Of a stretch of 64,000 nucleotides of DNA, positions 31,815-41,028 are shown piece by piece (position 1 is the first letter of the stretch; each line of letters begins with the position of its first letter). The notes under the pieces were generated by a model, which was given only the letters and a program-made list of their open reading frames with translations, searched no databases and was not told the DNA's origin. The stretch is from Planctomycetia bacterium. GTDB taxonomy: Bacteria; Planctomycetota; Phycisphaerae; Phycisphaerales; SM1A02. A program made the position numbers and the translations under genes. The DNA lies in the NCBI GenBank assembly GCA_005787685.1, contig SYAC01000001.1, positions 1 to 64,000 on the forward strand. Direction: 5' to 3'.

Positions 31815-33218
31815 ATGTCCGCACTCGCATCACCGATCAATCTTGTGTGGCACCGTACTGATTTGAGGCTTTGCGATAATGCCGCCATGACTGCTGCGGT
31901 TGCGGCATCACAAGGATTGACAGCTGGAGTATTCGTGTTGCCCGCAGATCCATATGAGGTCGCGGTGCTTTCGCGCAAGCGCGGCGCGGTCGGTTCGTCG
32001 GGATCGGTCAGTCGCGCGGCATTGCTGGGTGCGCCGCCCGAAGTGGCGCGCTCGAGTCCACGGCGGATTGGTTTCCTACTGCAAGCGATTGAAGAACTTC
32101 GCGCGGAGTGGAGAGCGCGTGGCTCAACGCTATTCATATTGCGTGGCAATGCGGCAGAATGTGTTTCAACGCTTGCGGCCGAACTTGGGGTGCGGGAAGT
32201 TCATACCGCGCCATGTCCTTCGTTCGACGAACTGAACGAAAATACATCAGCTGAGCGAATTCTCAATACCCGTGGCGCGAAACTTGTGGTGCACGACGAG
32301 ACCACGCTGTTTGCTGCGGAGGATCTACCGTTTGTGATCGATCAACTTCCCGATGTGTTCTCAAATTTCAGACGCGTTGTCGAAAAGCACTGCCGCGTTC
32401 GCTCGCCCCTGACCGTGCCGGATATCTCTGAAATTCCCCGTGAAATTCGCACTTTAGCAAACGAACAAGCGGATGCCATTCTTGCTGCGTCTGTATTTGT
32501 TGAAGCGCGTCAGAGAACGGCGACACCTGACCCACGCGCGTCATTTGTTGCCCACGGTGGACGCTCGCACGGACTGACGCGCATTCGGAAGTGGTTCTGG
32601 GAGAAAGATTGTCTCGCGCGATATAAGGAGACTCGTGACGGACTGGTTGGAGAAAATTTTTCATCGCGACTTTCGCCGTGGCTTGCGCTTGGCACAATTT
32701 CACCGCGCGAAGTTGCGGCCGAAATCCGGCGTTATGAGAGCGAGCGAGTTGCAAATGATTCGACTTACTGGCTTTTCTTCGAGTTGCTTTGGCGCGACTT
32801 TTTCCATCTCTGGGTGCGTCGCTGGCAAGGCAGAGCGTTCAAGGCCACAGGCGTGCTTGGTCGGACCCCCTGTGGTTCGCAAGATCGCGAGGCATTTTTG
32901 CGTTGGTGTGAAGGCACGACGGGCGAACCTTTCATAGATGCGAGTATGCGCGAACTTCGTGCGACTGGACAGTTGTCCAATCGTGCGCGGCAGAATGTGG
33001 CGAGTTGGCTGGCGCGCACACAAGGCATTGACTGGCGCTGGGGCGCTGCGTGGTTTGAAAGCCAGTTGATTGACTTCGATGTGGGCCCGAACTGGGGAAA
33101 CTGGCAGTATGTCGCGGGTGTTGGTAATGATCCTCGCAACCGCGTATTCAATGTGCGTGATCAGGCGGAGCGCTACGACGCGGATGGCGCGTACCGCGCG
33201 CTTTGGGCGGGCAAGTAG
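31815..33218 (+). CDS. Deoxyribodipyrimidine photolyase/cryptochrome family protein A
   Basis: The 467-residue protein has an N-terminal Rossmann-like antenna domain (LVWHRTDLRLCDNAAM) and a C-terminal FAD domain (SRLSPWLALGTISPREVA, WLFFELLWRDFF, NRARQNVASWLARTQGIDWRWGA, then WGNWQYVAGVGNDPR). The FAD domain ends with FNVRDQAERYD. This arrangement is closest to the CRY-DASH/class I photolyase group. It repairs UV-induced dimers or senses blue light. The frame has no coupling to neighbours. A Ser-rich loop (SRKRGAVGSSGSVSR) occurs near residue 60. Confidence 0.85.
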   Translation: MSALASPINLVWHRTDLRLCDNAAMTAAVAASQGLTAGVFVLPADPYEVAVLSRKRGAVGSSGSVSRAALLGAPPEVARSSPRRIGFLLQAIEELRAEWRARGSTLFILRGNAAECVSTLAAELGVREVHTAPCPSFDELNENTSAERILNTRGAKLVVHDETTLFAAEDLPFVIDQLPDVFSNFRRVVEKHCRVRSPLTVPDISEIPREIRTLANEQADAILAASVFVEARQRTATPDPRASFVAHGGRSHGLTRIRKWFWEKDCLARYKETRDGLVGENFSSRLSPWLALGTISPREVAAEIRRYESERVANDSTYWLFFELLWRDFFHLWVRRWQGRAFKATGVLGRTPCGSQDREAFLRWCEGTTGEPFIDASMRELRATGQLSNRARQNVASWLARTQGIDWRWGAAWFESQLIDFDVGPNWGNWQYVAGVGNDPRNRVFNVRDQAERYDADGAYRALWAGK

Positions 33219-33311
33219 TTACGAACTCCTCTGAAAACTGAGACAGATAGTCTGCAAACAACTTGTAGATGAATTTCGAATGTAGATGAGTATTGGCTAG
33301 AACCAAAATAT

Positions 33312-33758
33312 TTACTGTATCTCTGCGCTCGCCAGCATGTAGAACACCGCATCGATGATGCCGAGCGGAATCGCAGATGCCAAGATGCCAAAGCCAAATC
33401 CCTTGACCAGCGGCTTGAGACGGGTGGCCATAATGATTCCGGTGGGTAGATAGATGATTTGAAGCAGAAGATTAATTCCAAGCACAAGGCGCATATCCGC
33501 TGGTGACATTGGCTCTTGAAGAAGTGCCGGCCAAATAATGACCCCATCAAGAACGCCCCACAAACCAACCATCAGCCAGAACCCGCGGTATACATCGCGT
33601 GGTCGTGCAAACAAAGCGACCACTGCCGCGCCAAGCGAAATAATCGAAACAGCAAAAATAGATGCAATGAGTTGCTGGTGCATAAAGATCTCTATGAGAT
33701 ACACGATGGCTAGACATAAAATAGTAGCACTCCCATTTGCGGCAAGAATTTTTAACAA
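33312..33758 (-). CDS. Small integral membrane protein with four helices, family not recognised
   Basis: The 148-residue product is highly hydrophobic with four predicted membrane segments (about 10-25, 34-50, 60-80 and 120-142). A TTG start at 33758 is needed to include the first helix, and no strong ribosome site is visible. The motif FWLMVGLWGVLDGVIIWPAL between helices is polar-poor with a conserved-looking Asp. It lies between two photolyase genes on the opposite strand. The function is unknown. Confidence 0.55.
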   Translation of the reverse strand: MLKILAANGSATILCLAIVYLIEIFMHQQLIASIFAVSIISLGAAVVALFARPRDVYRGFWLMVGLWGVLDGVIIWPALLQEPMSPADMRLVLGINLLLQIIYLPTGIIMATRLKPLVKGFGFGILASAIPLGIIDAVFYMLASAEIQ

Positions 33759-33879
33759 GCATTGGTCGGAGCCGACTCATTGATTGGCTTTGGAGCGACT
33801 GAGTGGTGTGTTTGTAAAGCGACCCAGAATATGCGGGCTACAGTTCAGGAAGTTTCGAATCATAGTGAAAGGAGTGTCC

Positions 33880-35370
33880 ATGCAGTTAGTTTGGCTGAAA
33901 CGCGATTTACGAACGCAGGACCATGCCCCGCTGGCTGCAGCGCAGGCGTCGGGATTTCCATTTCGAACGATTTATATTTTTGAACCAAGTTTGATGGCGC
34001 ATCCTGATTGTTCGCAGCGGCATTTACGATTTCAGTGGCAATCAATTCTCGATATGCAAAAAAGTTGGGCGAGCGTTGGGCGGACAGTGGATGTCTTTTG
34101 GGGTGAGGCCGAAGCAGTATTGAGTTGGCTAATGGAAAAATATTCGGTCTCAAAAGTGTTGTCGTATCAAGAATCGGGAATTCAAAAGACATTTATTCGC
34201 GATAAAGCGATATCCAATATGTTTGCTTTGCGACGCGTGGAGTGGAAGGAGTATGAGCGCAACGGGGTATTCAGAGGCATTCAAGACCGAGTGGACTGGG
34301 ACAAGCGGTGGTTTGAAGTGATGAGTCGGTCAATCACGGTGAATGACTATCAACAAGCGTCAGATGCAGAACGAGAAAAACTATGCCATCCCTTTATGGT
34401 TCCATCCGAGGTTGTGGCGAATTGGAACCTGCCCTCGACGGGGATGCAGGTGGGTGGAGAGTCTCAAGCAAATTTATATTTGCAAGGATTTTTGGCTGAG
34501 CGCCACAAGACCTATCACTTTCATATTTCAAAACCTGGGTTGAGCAGAAAATCGTGCAGCAGATTATCTGTGTATCTCGCTTGGGGAAATATGTCGATCA
34601 AGCAGGTGTATCAGGCAGCGAATGCGTGGCCAAAGGAGCAGAAAAATGCTCAAGCCATGAGGGGATTTTTATCGCGTATCAAGTGGCACGACCACTTCGT
34701 TCAAAAGTTCGAGCAGGAGTGCACCTATGAGTTCCGTGCAGTCAATAAAGCATTCGAAGATTTAGGTGCGCAGAATAATGCGCAATTACTGAAGGCCTGG
34801 CAAGATGGTAAAACGGGATATCCAATGGTGGATGCGAATATGCGGGCAGTCGCTGCCACGGGGTGGATTAACTTTCGAATGCGTGCGATGTTGGTTAGTT
34901 TTTTAGCCCATCACTTGAATATTGATTGGCGGCAAGGTGTTTACCATTTAGCAAGGTATTTCTTGGATTACGAGCCAGGAATTCACTACACACAATTTCA
35001 AATGCAGGCAGGAACAACGGGTGCAAATACAGTTCGCGTTTACAACCCTGTAAAAAACGGGCTAGAACACGATACCGACGGCGAATTTGTGCGATTGTGG
35101 GTTCCCGAGCTTGCGGCCTTGCCAAATCATTTGATCCATCAGCCGTGGACTATGTCGGATATGGAGCGTTTGATGTTTGGCGTAGAACTTGGCAAAGACT
35201 ATCCATTTCCTGTGGTTGAATTGCAAGGTCGAAATAGTACGATGGTGTCGCGAATTTATGCCCTACGCAAAACCGAATTCGCTCAAGTAGAGAAAATGCG
35301 TGTGTTAAAAAAACACAGCAGGCCCTCCAGCAAACGAGTGGCGGTGAAAAGTAAACGGAAAGTAAAATGA
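33880..35370 (+). CDS. Deoxyribodipyrimidine photolyase/cryptochrome family protein B
   Basis: The start is the ATG at 33880, with a GAAAGGAG ribosome site 6 bp upstream; the frame before it is out of family. The 496-residue protein has the antenna domain [18 protein letters not shown] and the FAD domain with [66 protein letters not shown] and the C-terminal [20 protein letters not shown]. It differs clearly from photolyase A and belongs to the FAD-binding photolyase-related group often found with DUF2256. It overlaps the next gene by 4 bp (ATGA). A Lys/Arg-rich tail ends the protein. Confidence 0.87.
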   Translation: MQLVWLKRDLRTQDHAPLAAAQASGFPFRTIYIFEPSLMAHPDCSQRHLRFQWQSILDMQKSWASVGRTVDVFWGEAEAVLSWLMEKYSVSKVLSYQESGIQKTFIRDKAISNMFALRRVEWKEYERNGVFRGIQDRVDWDKRWFEVMSRSITVNDYQQASDAEREKLCHPFMVPSEVVANWNLPSTGMQVGGESQANLYLQGFLAERHKTYHFHISKPGLSRKSCSRLSVYLAWGNMSIKQVYQAANAWPKEQKNAQAMRGFLSRIKWHDHFVQKFEQECTYEFRAVNKAFEDLGAQNNAQLLKAWQDGKTGYPMVDANMRAVAATGWINFRMRAMLVSFLAHHLNIDWRQGVYHLARYFLDYEPGIHYTQFQMQAGTTGANTVRVYNPVKNGLEHDTDGEFVRLWVPELAALPNHLIHQPWTMSDMERLMFGVELGKDYPFPVVELQGRNSTMVSRIYALRKTEFAQVEKMRVLKKHSRPSSKRVAVKSKRKVK

Positions 35371-35516
35371 AAGGTGTAAAAAAAGAAAATCTGCCGAGCA
35401 AGATTTGTGTCACCTGCGGGCGTCCGTTTGTATGGCGTAAAAAGTGGGAGCGAGAGTGGGAGTCGGTTAAATACTGCAGTAATCGATGCAAGAAGAGTGG
35501 CAACAAGCGCTCATAG
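35367..35516 (+). CDS. DUF2256 zinc-ribbon protein
   Basis: A 49-codon gene starts inside the stop of photolyase B (ATGA overlap). The product carries [20 protein letters not shown] followed by KYCSNRCKK, the DUF2256 pattern with two CxxC-like pairs that should bind zinc. DUF2256 genes are known to sit next to cryptochrome/photolyase genes, so the pairing is expected. Their role is unknown. Confidence 0.85.
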   Translation: MKGVKKENLPSKICVTCGRPFVWRKKWEREWESVKYCSNRCKKSGNKRS

Positions 35517-35631
35517 TTCACGCTCTTTTTGAGTGTGCCTCCCGCAACAATAAAATCATTTAGGGTGCTTACCATTCCAAGCCACGGGCGGTTTGTGCGT
35601 TACAACTCTGCGCTCGACCAAAGACTGTGAA
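35517..35631. other. Spacer without recognisable features
   Basis: A weak stem (CACGCTC/GAGTGTG, around 35519-35537) lacks a following T-run. Nothing else is seen. Confidence 0.4.
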
Positions 35632-35802
35632 TTATTCACACTTGAGAGGCAGGGCTTTATACGCCCAAATGTTCTCAACATCGAGCGACTCTAGTGCCAA
35701 GCTCAAGGCCGCAATTTTGTGGTCAAGGGTGACCCGTAATCCTGAACACAATACCGGGACAGCGAAATTATTATTGATAGAAACTGCGACCACTTGAATC
35801 AC
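35632..35802 (-). CDS. Short hypothetical open frame (56 codons)
   Basis: A GTG-initiated frame encodes a mixed hydrophobic/acidic peptide ending ESLDVENIWAYKALPLKCE. Composition is protein-like, but no ribosome site, family or signal supports it. It may be the C-terminal scrap of a lost gene, as other remnants flank it. Confidence 0.25.
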   Translation of the reverse strand: MIQVVAVSINNNFAVPVLCSGLRVTLDHKIAALSLALESLDVENIWAYKALPLKCE

Positions 35803-35942
35803 TCAAAACAGCAATTCAAAAGACACCCCCGCTGACCTTCGCTTTGGGAGGCCCGCGGGACGGAGTGAGTAGGTGTAGATGTTGCACTTAAAAAATATGC
35901 AACTCGAACAACCCCCCAATATGCGATCAACGCATTCTTTTA

Positions 35943-36122
35943 TCAGGTGGGTAAATGCACTGTGTCGATTACATGGATTACACCATTGCCACAAATCATG
36001 TCCGTCGCGGTTGCGGTGGCGTTGTTCAACTTCACCTTACCGACCACGATTGCAATCTTGACAGACTGACCATTTACTGTTTTGACAGTGTTGATCTTGA
36101 CGGCGTCAGCGACAAGACCCTT
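35943..36122 (-). pseudogene. C-terminal remnant of a fasciclin (FAS1) domain protein
   Basis: The frame encodes the last 60 residues of a FAS1 domain: VKTVNGQSVKIAIVVGKVKL, then NNATATATDMICGNGVIHVI and DTVHLP, the standard end of the fold. An in-frame TGA (36123-36125) precedes it, and the N-terminal half of the domain is missing. FAS1 proteins are surface adhesins. The remnant adds to the decayed secreted-protein genes in this region. Confidence 0.7.
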
Positions 36123-36218
36123 TCACGCCCAGGACTTGGCCCCATTCAGTGATGGCGGGGCTCCAAATCATTCTTGAAACGGCAAACCAATTTCCACAGC
36201 AGGCGGCACGAATGGAGA

Positions 36219-38426
36219 TCAAGGCTTTGGTGCGCTGGAATCCAGCGCTTCTTTTTCCATCTTCACAACTTCGGCCATGGTCTCTGGGAAATCCGTCACT
36301 GCCGCAATAATGCCATCGCCAATTCCAAGCAGCGCCCAACCCGCGATCAAGCCGGCGCACACCGCCTCTTTGGAGTCAACCCACAAGCGATATCCAAAGT
36401 CGCCAATACGGTCGTGATATTTGCGCTCCATGCCGGTGAAAATAGCCGCGCCAATCCACATCATGATTGTGCTTTCTGGCGGCAATACCACGCCCAGACC
36501 AATACCCACGGCTGACAATGGAAAGCGACCCTTGCGCGCAATGCGAATGATTTCAAGCATCAACGCAAGCACAACACCCGCAAGCATGGCCCACGCCGCC
36601 GATACCGGAAGCACGCCCCACAACTTCGCAATTCCGTCGGGACCCGTTTGCACAATACTGGTCATGGTTCCGCTTTTGCCCATGCCTTCAATCACTTTGC
36701 TAATAGCGGCCCATTGAATCGCTCCCGGTACCGCCCACGCTTCGGTGATTGTGCTTTCAATTGTCGCCTCGCCGCCAGGCTTCCACTTGTTTAGGAACAA
36801 AAGATAAAACAGCGGAGTGCTTGCCAGCGCGCCCGCCACAATTCCAATGCAATGACCCCACGCTTGCTGACGCGGCTTGGCGCCAAGCATGTAGCCAGGC
36901 TTGATGTCCATCAATAAATTGCTGGCGTTGCTGGCCACCTCCGTGGTCACACCCGCGGTCATTAAATTGGTCGCGGGGTTGGTGGGTTGCAGGGAGCCAA
37001 ATGTGAACTGCGTGATCTTGCTCAAGCTTCCGGTGGGCGTGGTGCTGGTCAGCGCCGTGGCATTGGCGGCAATCAGCGTCAACACAATAATCATTGGAAT
37101 GGAAAGCGCGCCCAGCCAAGGGTTCACATCAAACCACATCCAGTTCAGCCAAATAATGGCGGCGCTGAAAATAGGAATACCAACAAAGCTCCATTTAAGC
37201 GGCAATTCAATGTGCGCAACGCAATCAACATTGGCGGCCTTGCGCTTGAAGATGCCTGTGAACGCGGACACGATCATCTGTGGCTTTGCAAACAAACTCA
37301 CCATGCTGGCTGTGACCATCATGGACACGCCCCACCACAAACACCAACTATTCGTTAAGTGCGGACGGCCAAAGATGGCGGCGGCCATGTCGTATGTGGC
37401 ATCAGTTTGAACAATCTTGGACCAATTTTTGGGAACAATTTCACCAGCGCGAATCATGAGCGGAGCCAGCACTAGAAAGTTGGCGACCATACCCACCATT
37501 AAACTGTTAGCGATGCGCATGCCCATGAGTCCACCCGCGCCAACCATGGACAAGTCAAAAGCCACCGTGACTCCGAGTTGCTCAAAAGTTGCGCCCAACG
37601 ATTTTGGTAGCGGAACTTTTCCCGCGTGCGCAAGTTTGTAGTACCACTCGTCAAGGCGCTCAGGAATTTTCCACAGAGATTCCTTAGCCTTGTGTATACC
37701 AAGCACGCGAATTTGCAGCATGGCCATGTAGCCGCCGGCCACTAGAAGCTGCAACACCGCGCCAAGGCCCGCGGCCCATGCCAACGCTTTGGCTTTGAAT
37801 AATCCAGAGTCCACGCCACCACCGCTTTGCGGCGCGGGCTTTTCTACAGGCATGCCATTGACCAGATGCAATGTCCCGCCCCGCGGCGCATTTGGATAGA
37901 GCGAATCAAGCACCACGGCGGCGGCGCGGCCTTCGGGAAATGGTTGCTGCTCATCGTTGATAAAGCGGCGCTTCATGGGAAACGCAACCAGCACGCCCAA
38001 AATGCTGGCCAGCACATTCCACAACAACATCTGGTGCCACAGCATTGGCTTGTTAGTGATGAACATGTACGCCATCAGCGCGGAGATCAGGGGACCAGTC
38101 ATGTAGCCGGCAGCGGTGGCGATGCTTTGCACCGCGTTGTTCTCCAGAATGGTGAGGTCCTTGGCCAGTTGCACGCGCGACATGGCGCGGAACATGACAA
38201 AACTAAGAATCACGCTGGTCACACCAACGCCAAGCGTCCAACCTGTTTTGGCGCCAATGTAAAGATTAGTTGCGCTAAGAATGCCGCCGAGACAAAACCC
38301 AGTTACGGCGGCGCGCAGCGTAAGTTGCGCCATGTTGCCGCGGTAGACATTTTCCAGCCACCATCGATCCTTTTGCTCACGCGTCCAGGTACGAACTTGC
38401 TCCTCTGAAAGATGTTCTATAGCCAT
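36219..38426 (-). CDS. OPT-family oligopeptide transporter
   Basis: The 735-residue integral membrane protein has about fifteen hydrophobic segments. It matches the OPT/YSL family through LTLRAAVTGFCLGGILSATN, NLYIGAKTGWTLGVGV, AAGYMTGPLISALMA, KPGYMLGAKPRQQAWGHCIG and GIGLGVVLPPESTIMMWIG. Family members import small peptides or metal chelates using the proton gradient. The substrate cannot be predicted. The start ATG at 38426 lies 54 bp from the deiminase stop on the same strand, so co-transcription is possible. Confidence 0.88.
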   Translation of the reverse strand: MAIEHLSEEQVRTWTREQKDRWWLENVYRGNMAQLTLRAAVTGFCLGGILSATNLYIGAKTGWTLGVGVTSVILSFVMFRAMSRVQLAKDLTILENNAVQSIATAAGYMTGPLISALMAYMFITNKPMLWHQMLLWNVLASILGVLVAFPMKRRFINDEQQPFPEGRAAAVVLDSLYPNAPRGGTLHLVNGMPVEKPAPQSGGGVDSGLFKAKALAWAAGLGAVLQLLVAGGYMAMLQIRVLGIHKAKESLWKIPERLDEWYYKLAHAGKVPLPKSLGATFEQLGVTVAFDLSMVGAGGLMGMRIANSLMVGMVANFLVLAPLMIRAGEIVPKNWSKIVQTDATYDMAAAIFGRPHLTNSWCLWWGVSMMVTASMVSLFAKPQMIVSAFTGIFKRKAANVDCVAHIELPLKWSFVGIPIFSAAIIWLNWMWFDVNPWLGALSIPMIIVLTLIAANATALTSTTPTGSLSKITQFTFGSLQPTNPATNLMTAGVTTEVASNASNLLMDIKPGYMLGAKPRQQAWGHCIGIVAGALASTPLFYLLFLNKWKPGGEATIESTITEAWAVPGAIQWAAISKVIEGMGKSGTMTSIVQTGPDGIAKLWGVLPVSAAWAMLAGVVLALMLEIIRIARKGRFPLSAVGIGLGVVLPPESTIMMWIGAAIFTGMERKYHDRIGDFGYRLWVDSKEAVCAGLIAGWALLGIGDGIIAAVTDFPETMAEVVKMEKEALDSSAPKP

Positions 38427-38480
38427 GGTGGCAAGATAACCCGCGATGTGAAATCACGCAGGCACCCGCCAACCTGGACA

Positions 38481-40148
38481 TCATTCCACCGATTCGTCCA
38501 GCATCAACAACAGATTGCCTAAGTCGCTTCCGCTTGTTTCCTCATCGCGATCAAGATCGGATGGGCAATCCGCTGCATTCGGGCACAATCCCCATTCAAG
38601 CAACATCAGACTGAGGTCTGAGATTGTGATGAAGTCATCATGATCAAGGTCGCCGTTGCGTTGCTGCATGCCATTGATGGCGAATGAAACATCGCTCTGA
38701 TCCGAACCAGTGTTGCCCAAAGCGTCACGCGCCAACACGCGAATGCGCGCGCTGGTGGAGTATTCATCGGGGACAATCCATGTATACGCGCCATCGTTTG
38801 CCTCATTGGCGGCCACGGTTGTGAAAGTAACGCCCTCATCAAGGGACAACTGAATATCGACTGAAGTGATGGTACGCACATGGTCACTGATCCACTGCAC
38901 ACTCACTGCGTTGGTTGGAGATAGTTGCTGCGCTGTATTGGGAGAACGCACATACACAACCGGATTGTTGCCACCAGTATGCGTGGGGTAATGCATGACA
39001 ATGCAATGCATGGCACCCGCCGCGGAAATAATGTTCTGACATGGAATAGCCACCACGGTCTTGCCAGGCAGCGCGGCTTGCCAAGCGGCCAACGCCTGCG
39101 CGTTGTACTGGGAAACAGTGGTGTTGGTATAGCTTGGAATCAAAACTAAATTATTGCAAATGACAGAATTGACATAGGTGTAATGCACGCCGTTGATCAA
39201 ACGCGCGGGCACGCGATAGACGGTGAAGCCCCTATTCTGCATATCAATCGCCGCGGCGTCGCATGTCAGAGCCTGGGCCGACCCAACATTTGCGGGCCAT
39301 GAACTAATAATAATTTTATTGGTGTCGATTGGCATGAACCACATGTCCACATGACCTGTGGCATCCACGCTCCAAGGAAGTTGCGTTTGCCACCGCGTAA
39401 ACATTCCGTAATACGACTGGAACAGCGCCGAGATTTGACTTTCGCTGAGGCTTGGATTGTCATCCACCGCCAAGCGTGTGGCGTAACCAACACCCGATTC
39501 GCCCATGTGGTAATTGCCTCCAGAGTGAAGCAAATTCAGCGCGTAATGGGGCTTATTTAATGCGGCCGCAAGCACTGTTGGAATGGCGTTGTCAAGCGGA
39601 CGCGTGCTGTAATAAATGCTGTCCACAATCACGCGCACGCCGCTTTCATACTGAATGCGCGGACCGTAATCGCGCATCCAAATACTGTTCAGGGCTCCAG
39701 TGATTGTGCGCACGCGGCTCATATTCACATTATTGGTGTTGAATAAGCTGGTCATGGCCGCAAGGTCGGTTGCATTCGCCACCACAACAATCACATCAGC
39801 CTGACCAACCGTTGTGATTTGTTTGGCCATTTGTGCCAAAATAGTTTTCCAACTGGTCGAGCCAGACCATCCATAAATGATCGCCTCGCTGGGTTGGTAT
39901 TCGGTGGACGAAACTACAGTTCCTTGAGGCTGCACATTTGCCAACTTCGCAATTGATTGCGGGTTTTTATGCATCCATTCTTTTTCCGCGGCCGTTGGCA
40001 TGCGGGGCAATGCTGCGCCATCCGTCAAGGGATAGGTCATTTGTTGACTGTATTTATCTTCGCCAGCGTGTGCGCTTGAGATCACGCAGGCCAATGGGAG
40101 TGTGGCTGCTAAAACAGTCAAGATTGATTGGATTTGGATTAAAAACAT
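38481..40148 (-). CDS. Secreted agmatine-deiminase-family protein with dockerin-like tail
   Basis: The start is the ATG at 40148, 9 bp after an AAAGGAG ribosome site. The 555-residue product has a signal peptide (cleavage near SSAHAG). The catalytic domain (about 80-390) is a guanidine-modifying pentein: WMRDYGPRIQ, HSGGNYHMGESGVGYATR, DATGHVDMWFMP and the nucleophile Cys in AGAMHCIVMH. It matches agmatine deiminase/PPAD-type enzymes, which hydrolyse a guanidino group to ureido plus ammonia. An Ig-like beta domain follows (about 395-490). The tail DLDHDDFITISDLSLMLLEW with a second Asp-rich loop (DLDRDEETSGSDLGNLL) is the dockerin-like pair used by planctomycete secreted proteins. The substrate outside the cell is unknown. 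Confidence 0.82.
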   Translation of the reverse strand: MFLIQIQSILTVLAATLPLACVISSAHAGEDKYSQQMTYPLTDGAALPRMPTAAEKEWMHKNPQSIAKLANVQPQGTVVSSTEYQPSEAIIYGWSGSTSWKTILAQMAKQITTVGQADVIVVVANATDLAAMTSLFNTNNVNMSRVRTITGALNSIWMRDYGPRIQYESGVRVIVDSIYYSTRPLDNAIPTVLAAALNKPHYALNLLHSGGNYHMGESGVGYATRLAVDDNPSLSESQISALFQSYYGMFTRWQTQLPWSVDATGHVDMWFMPIDTNKIIISSWPANVGSAQALTCDAAAIDMQNRGFTVYRVPARLINGVHYTYVNSVICNNLVLIPSYTNTTVSQYNAQALAAWQAALPGKTVVAIPCQNIISAAGAMHCIVMHYPTHTGGNNPVVYVRSPNTAQQLSPTNAVSVQWISDHVRTITSVDIQLSLDEGVTFTTVAANEANDGAYTWIVPDEYSTSARIRVLARDALGNTGSDQSDVSFAINGMQQRNGDLDHDDFITISDLSLMLLEWGLCPNAADCPSDLDRDEETSGSDLGNLLLMLDESVE

Positions 40149-40437
40149 TTTGAGTATCTCCTTTAAGAACAATCAACGACCAAGCGAGTTCATCACTTCA
40201 GCAATAATAATGTAGTGGCAATGCGTTATAAGTCGCATTAATTTTGAAATAAAATGATAATTTTGGGCTGGCGGCTTCTCAAATCCACTTTTTCGAAGCC
40301 TCCTGAAGGTGATTACGCGGGGTGAACCAATTTCATGGTTGGATTTCGGACTACACGAACACCAGTTTGGGGCAATGAAACGGTGTACTCCGTTGATTTA
40401 TTTATAAAATTTGATTCAGGGTTTGCAAACTTCAAAT

Positions 40438-40947
40438 ATGTATCTATTATTCATTAGAAGCATGTTGATCACTCCTAGAGTCCTGATCACTTTGTTCGCC
40501 GCGCTGTGGCTACCAGTGTGCCATTGTCAATTTACGAATTTTTTAATGGGCGAGGTGATGTGTTGCTTATCGACAAGCGACTCAGTACAAGACCATCCAA
40601 AGCAACAAGAACCGAAATTGAATTGTTGCGCCCAACCAATCAAGGTGATTTGCCAATCACCAGCGCTGAATGATGGTGAATGCGATCATGAACAGAATCA
40701 TTCTCACAATGCACCTTGCCAATCCTGTCCGTCTTGCTTAACCAAAGCCCCACCTCCACCATCGGTCAGTATTGATCTTGACGCTCTGAGCCTGCATAAA
40801 TGCCTCCAAAATTCATGGGTTGCTAGTTGGACGGCCGTACAAATTGACCATGACATAAGAGCCTTTTCATTGTTCCAAAACGACCCGCCAGGTCCACCGC
40901 TGAGCGTGAACCAACGCTGCGCCATCCACTCGCACTGGATTATTTGA
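40438..40947 (+). CDS. Small exported Cys/His-rich protein leading the efflux operon
   Basis: The start is uncertain (ATG 40438 or 40462); either gives a signal-like N-terminus (RVLITLFAALWLPVCHC). The mature part of about 140 residues is unusually rich in Cys and His: CHC, CC, CC, and a cluster CDHEQNHSHNAPCQSCPSC. This composition suggests metal binding. No family was recognised. It lies 81 bp upstream of the TolC-type gene, so it probably leads that operon. Its likely role is as a periplasmic metal chaperone or sensor for the efflux system; this is inference. Confidence 0.5.
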   Translation: MYLLFIRSMLITPRVLITLFAALWLPVCHCQFTNFLMGEVMCCLSTSDSVQDHPKQQEPKLNCCAQPIKVICQSPALNDGECDHEQNHSHNAPCQSCPSCLTKAPPPPSVSIDLDALSLHKCLQNSWVASWTAVQIDHDIRAFSLFQNDPPGPPLSVNQRCAIHSHWII

Positions 40948-41028
40948 ACTCCAATCACGTTTGAGGTGCTCAGGAATTCTCCTGCGCACTTTGTCTTGTG
41001 GTTTTATTTTTAAATTTGGAGTTCGATT

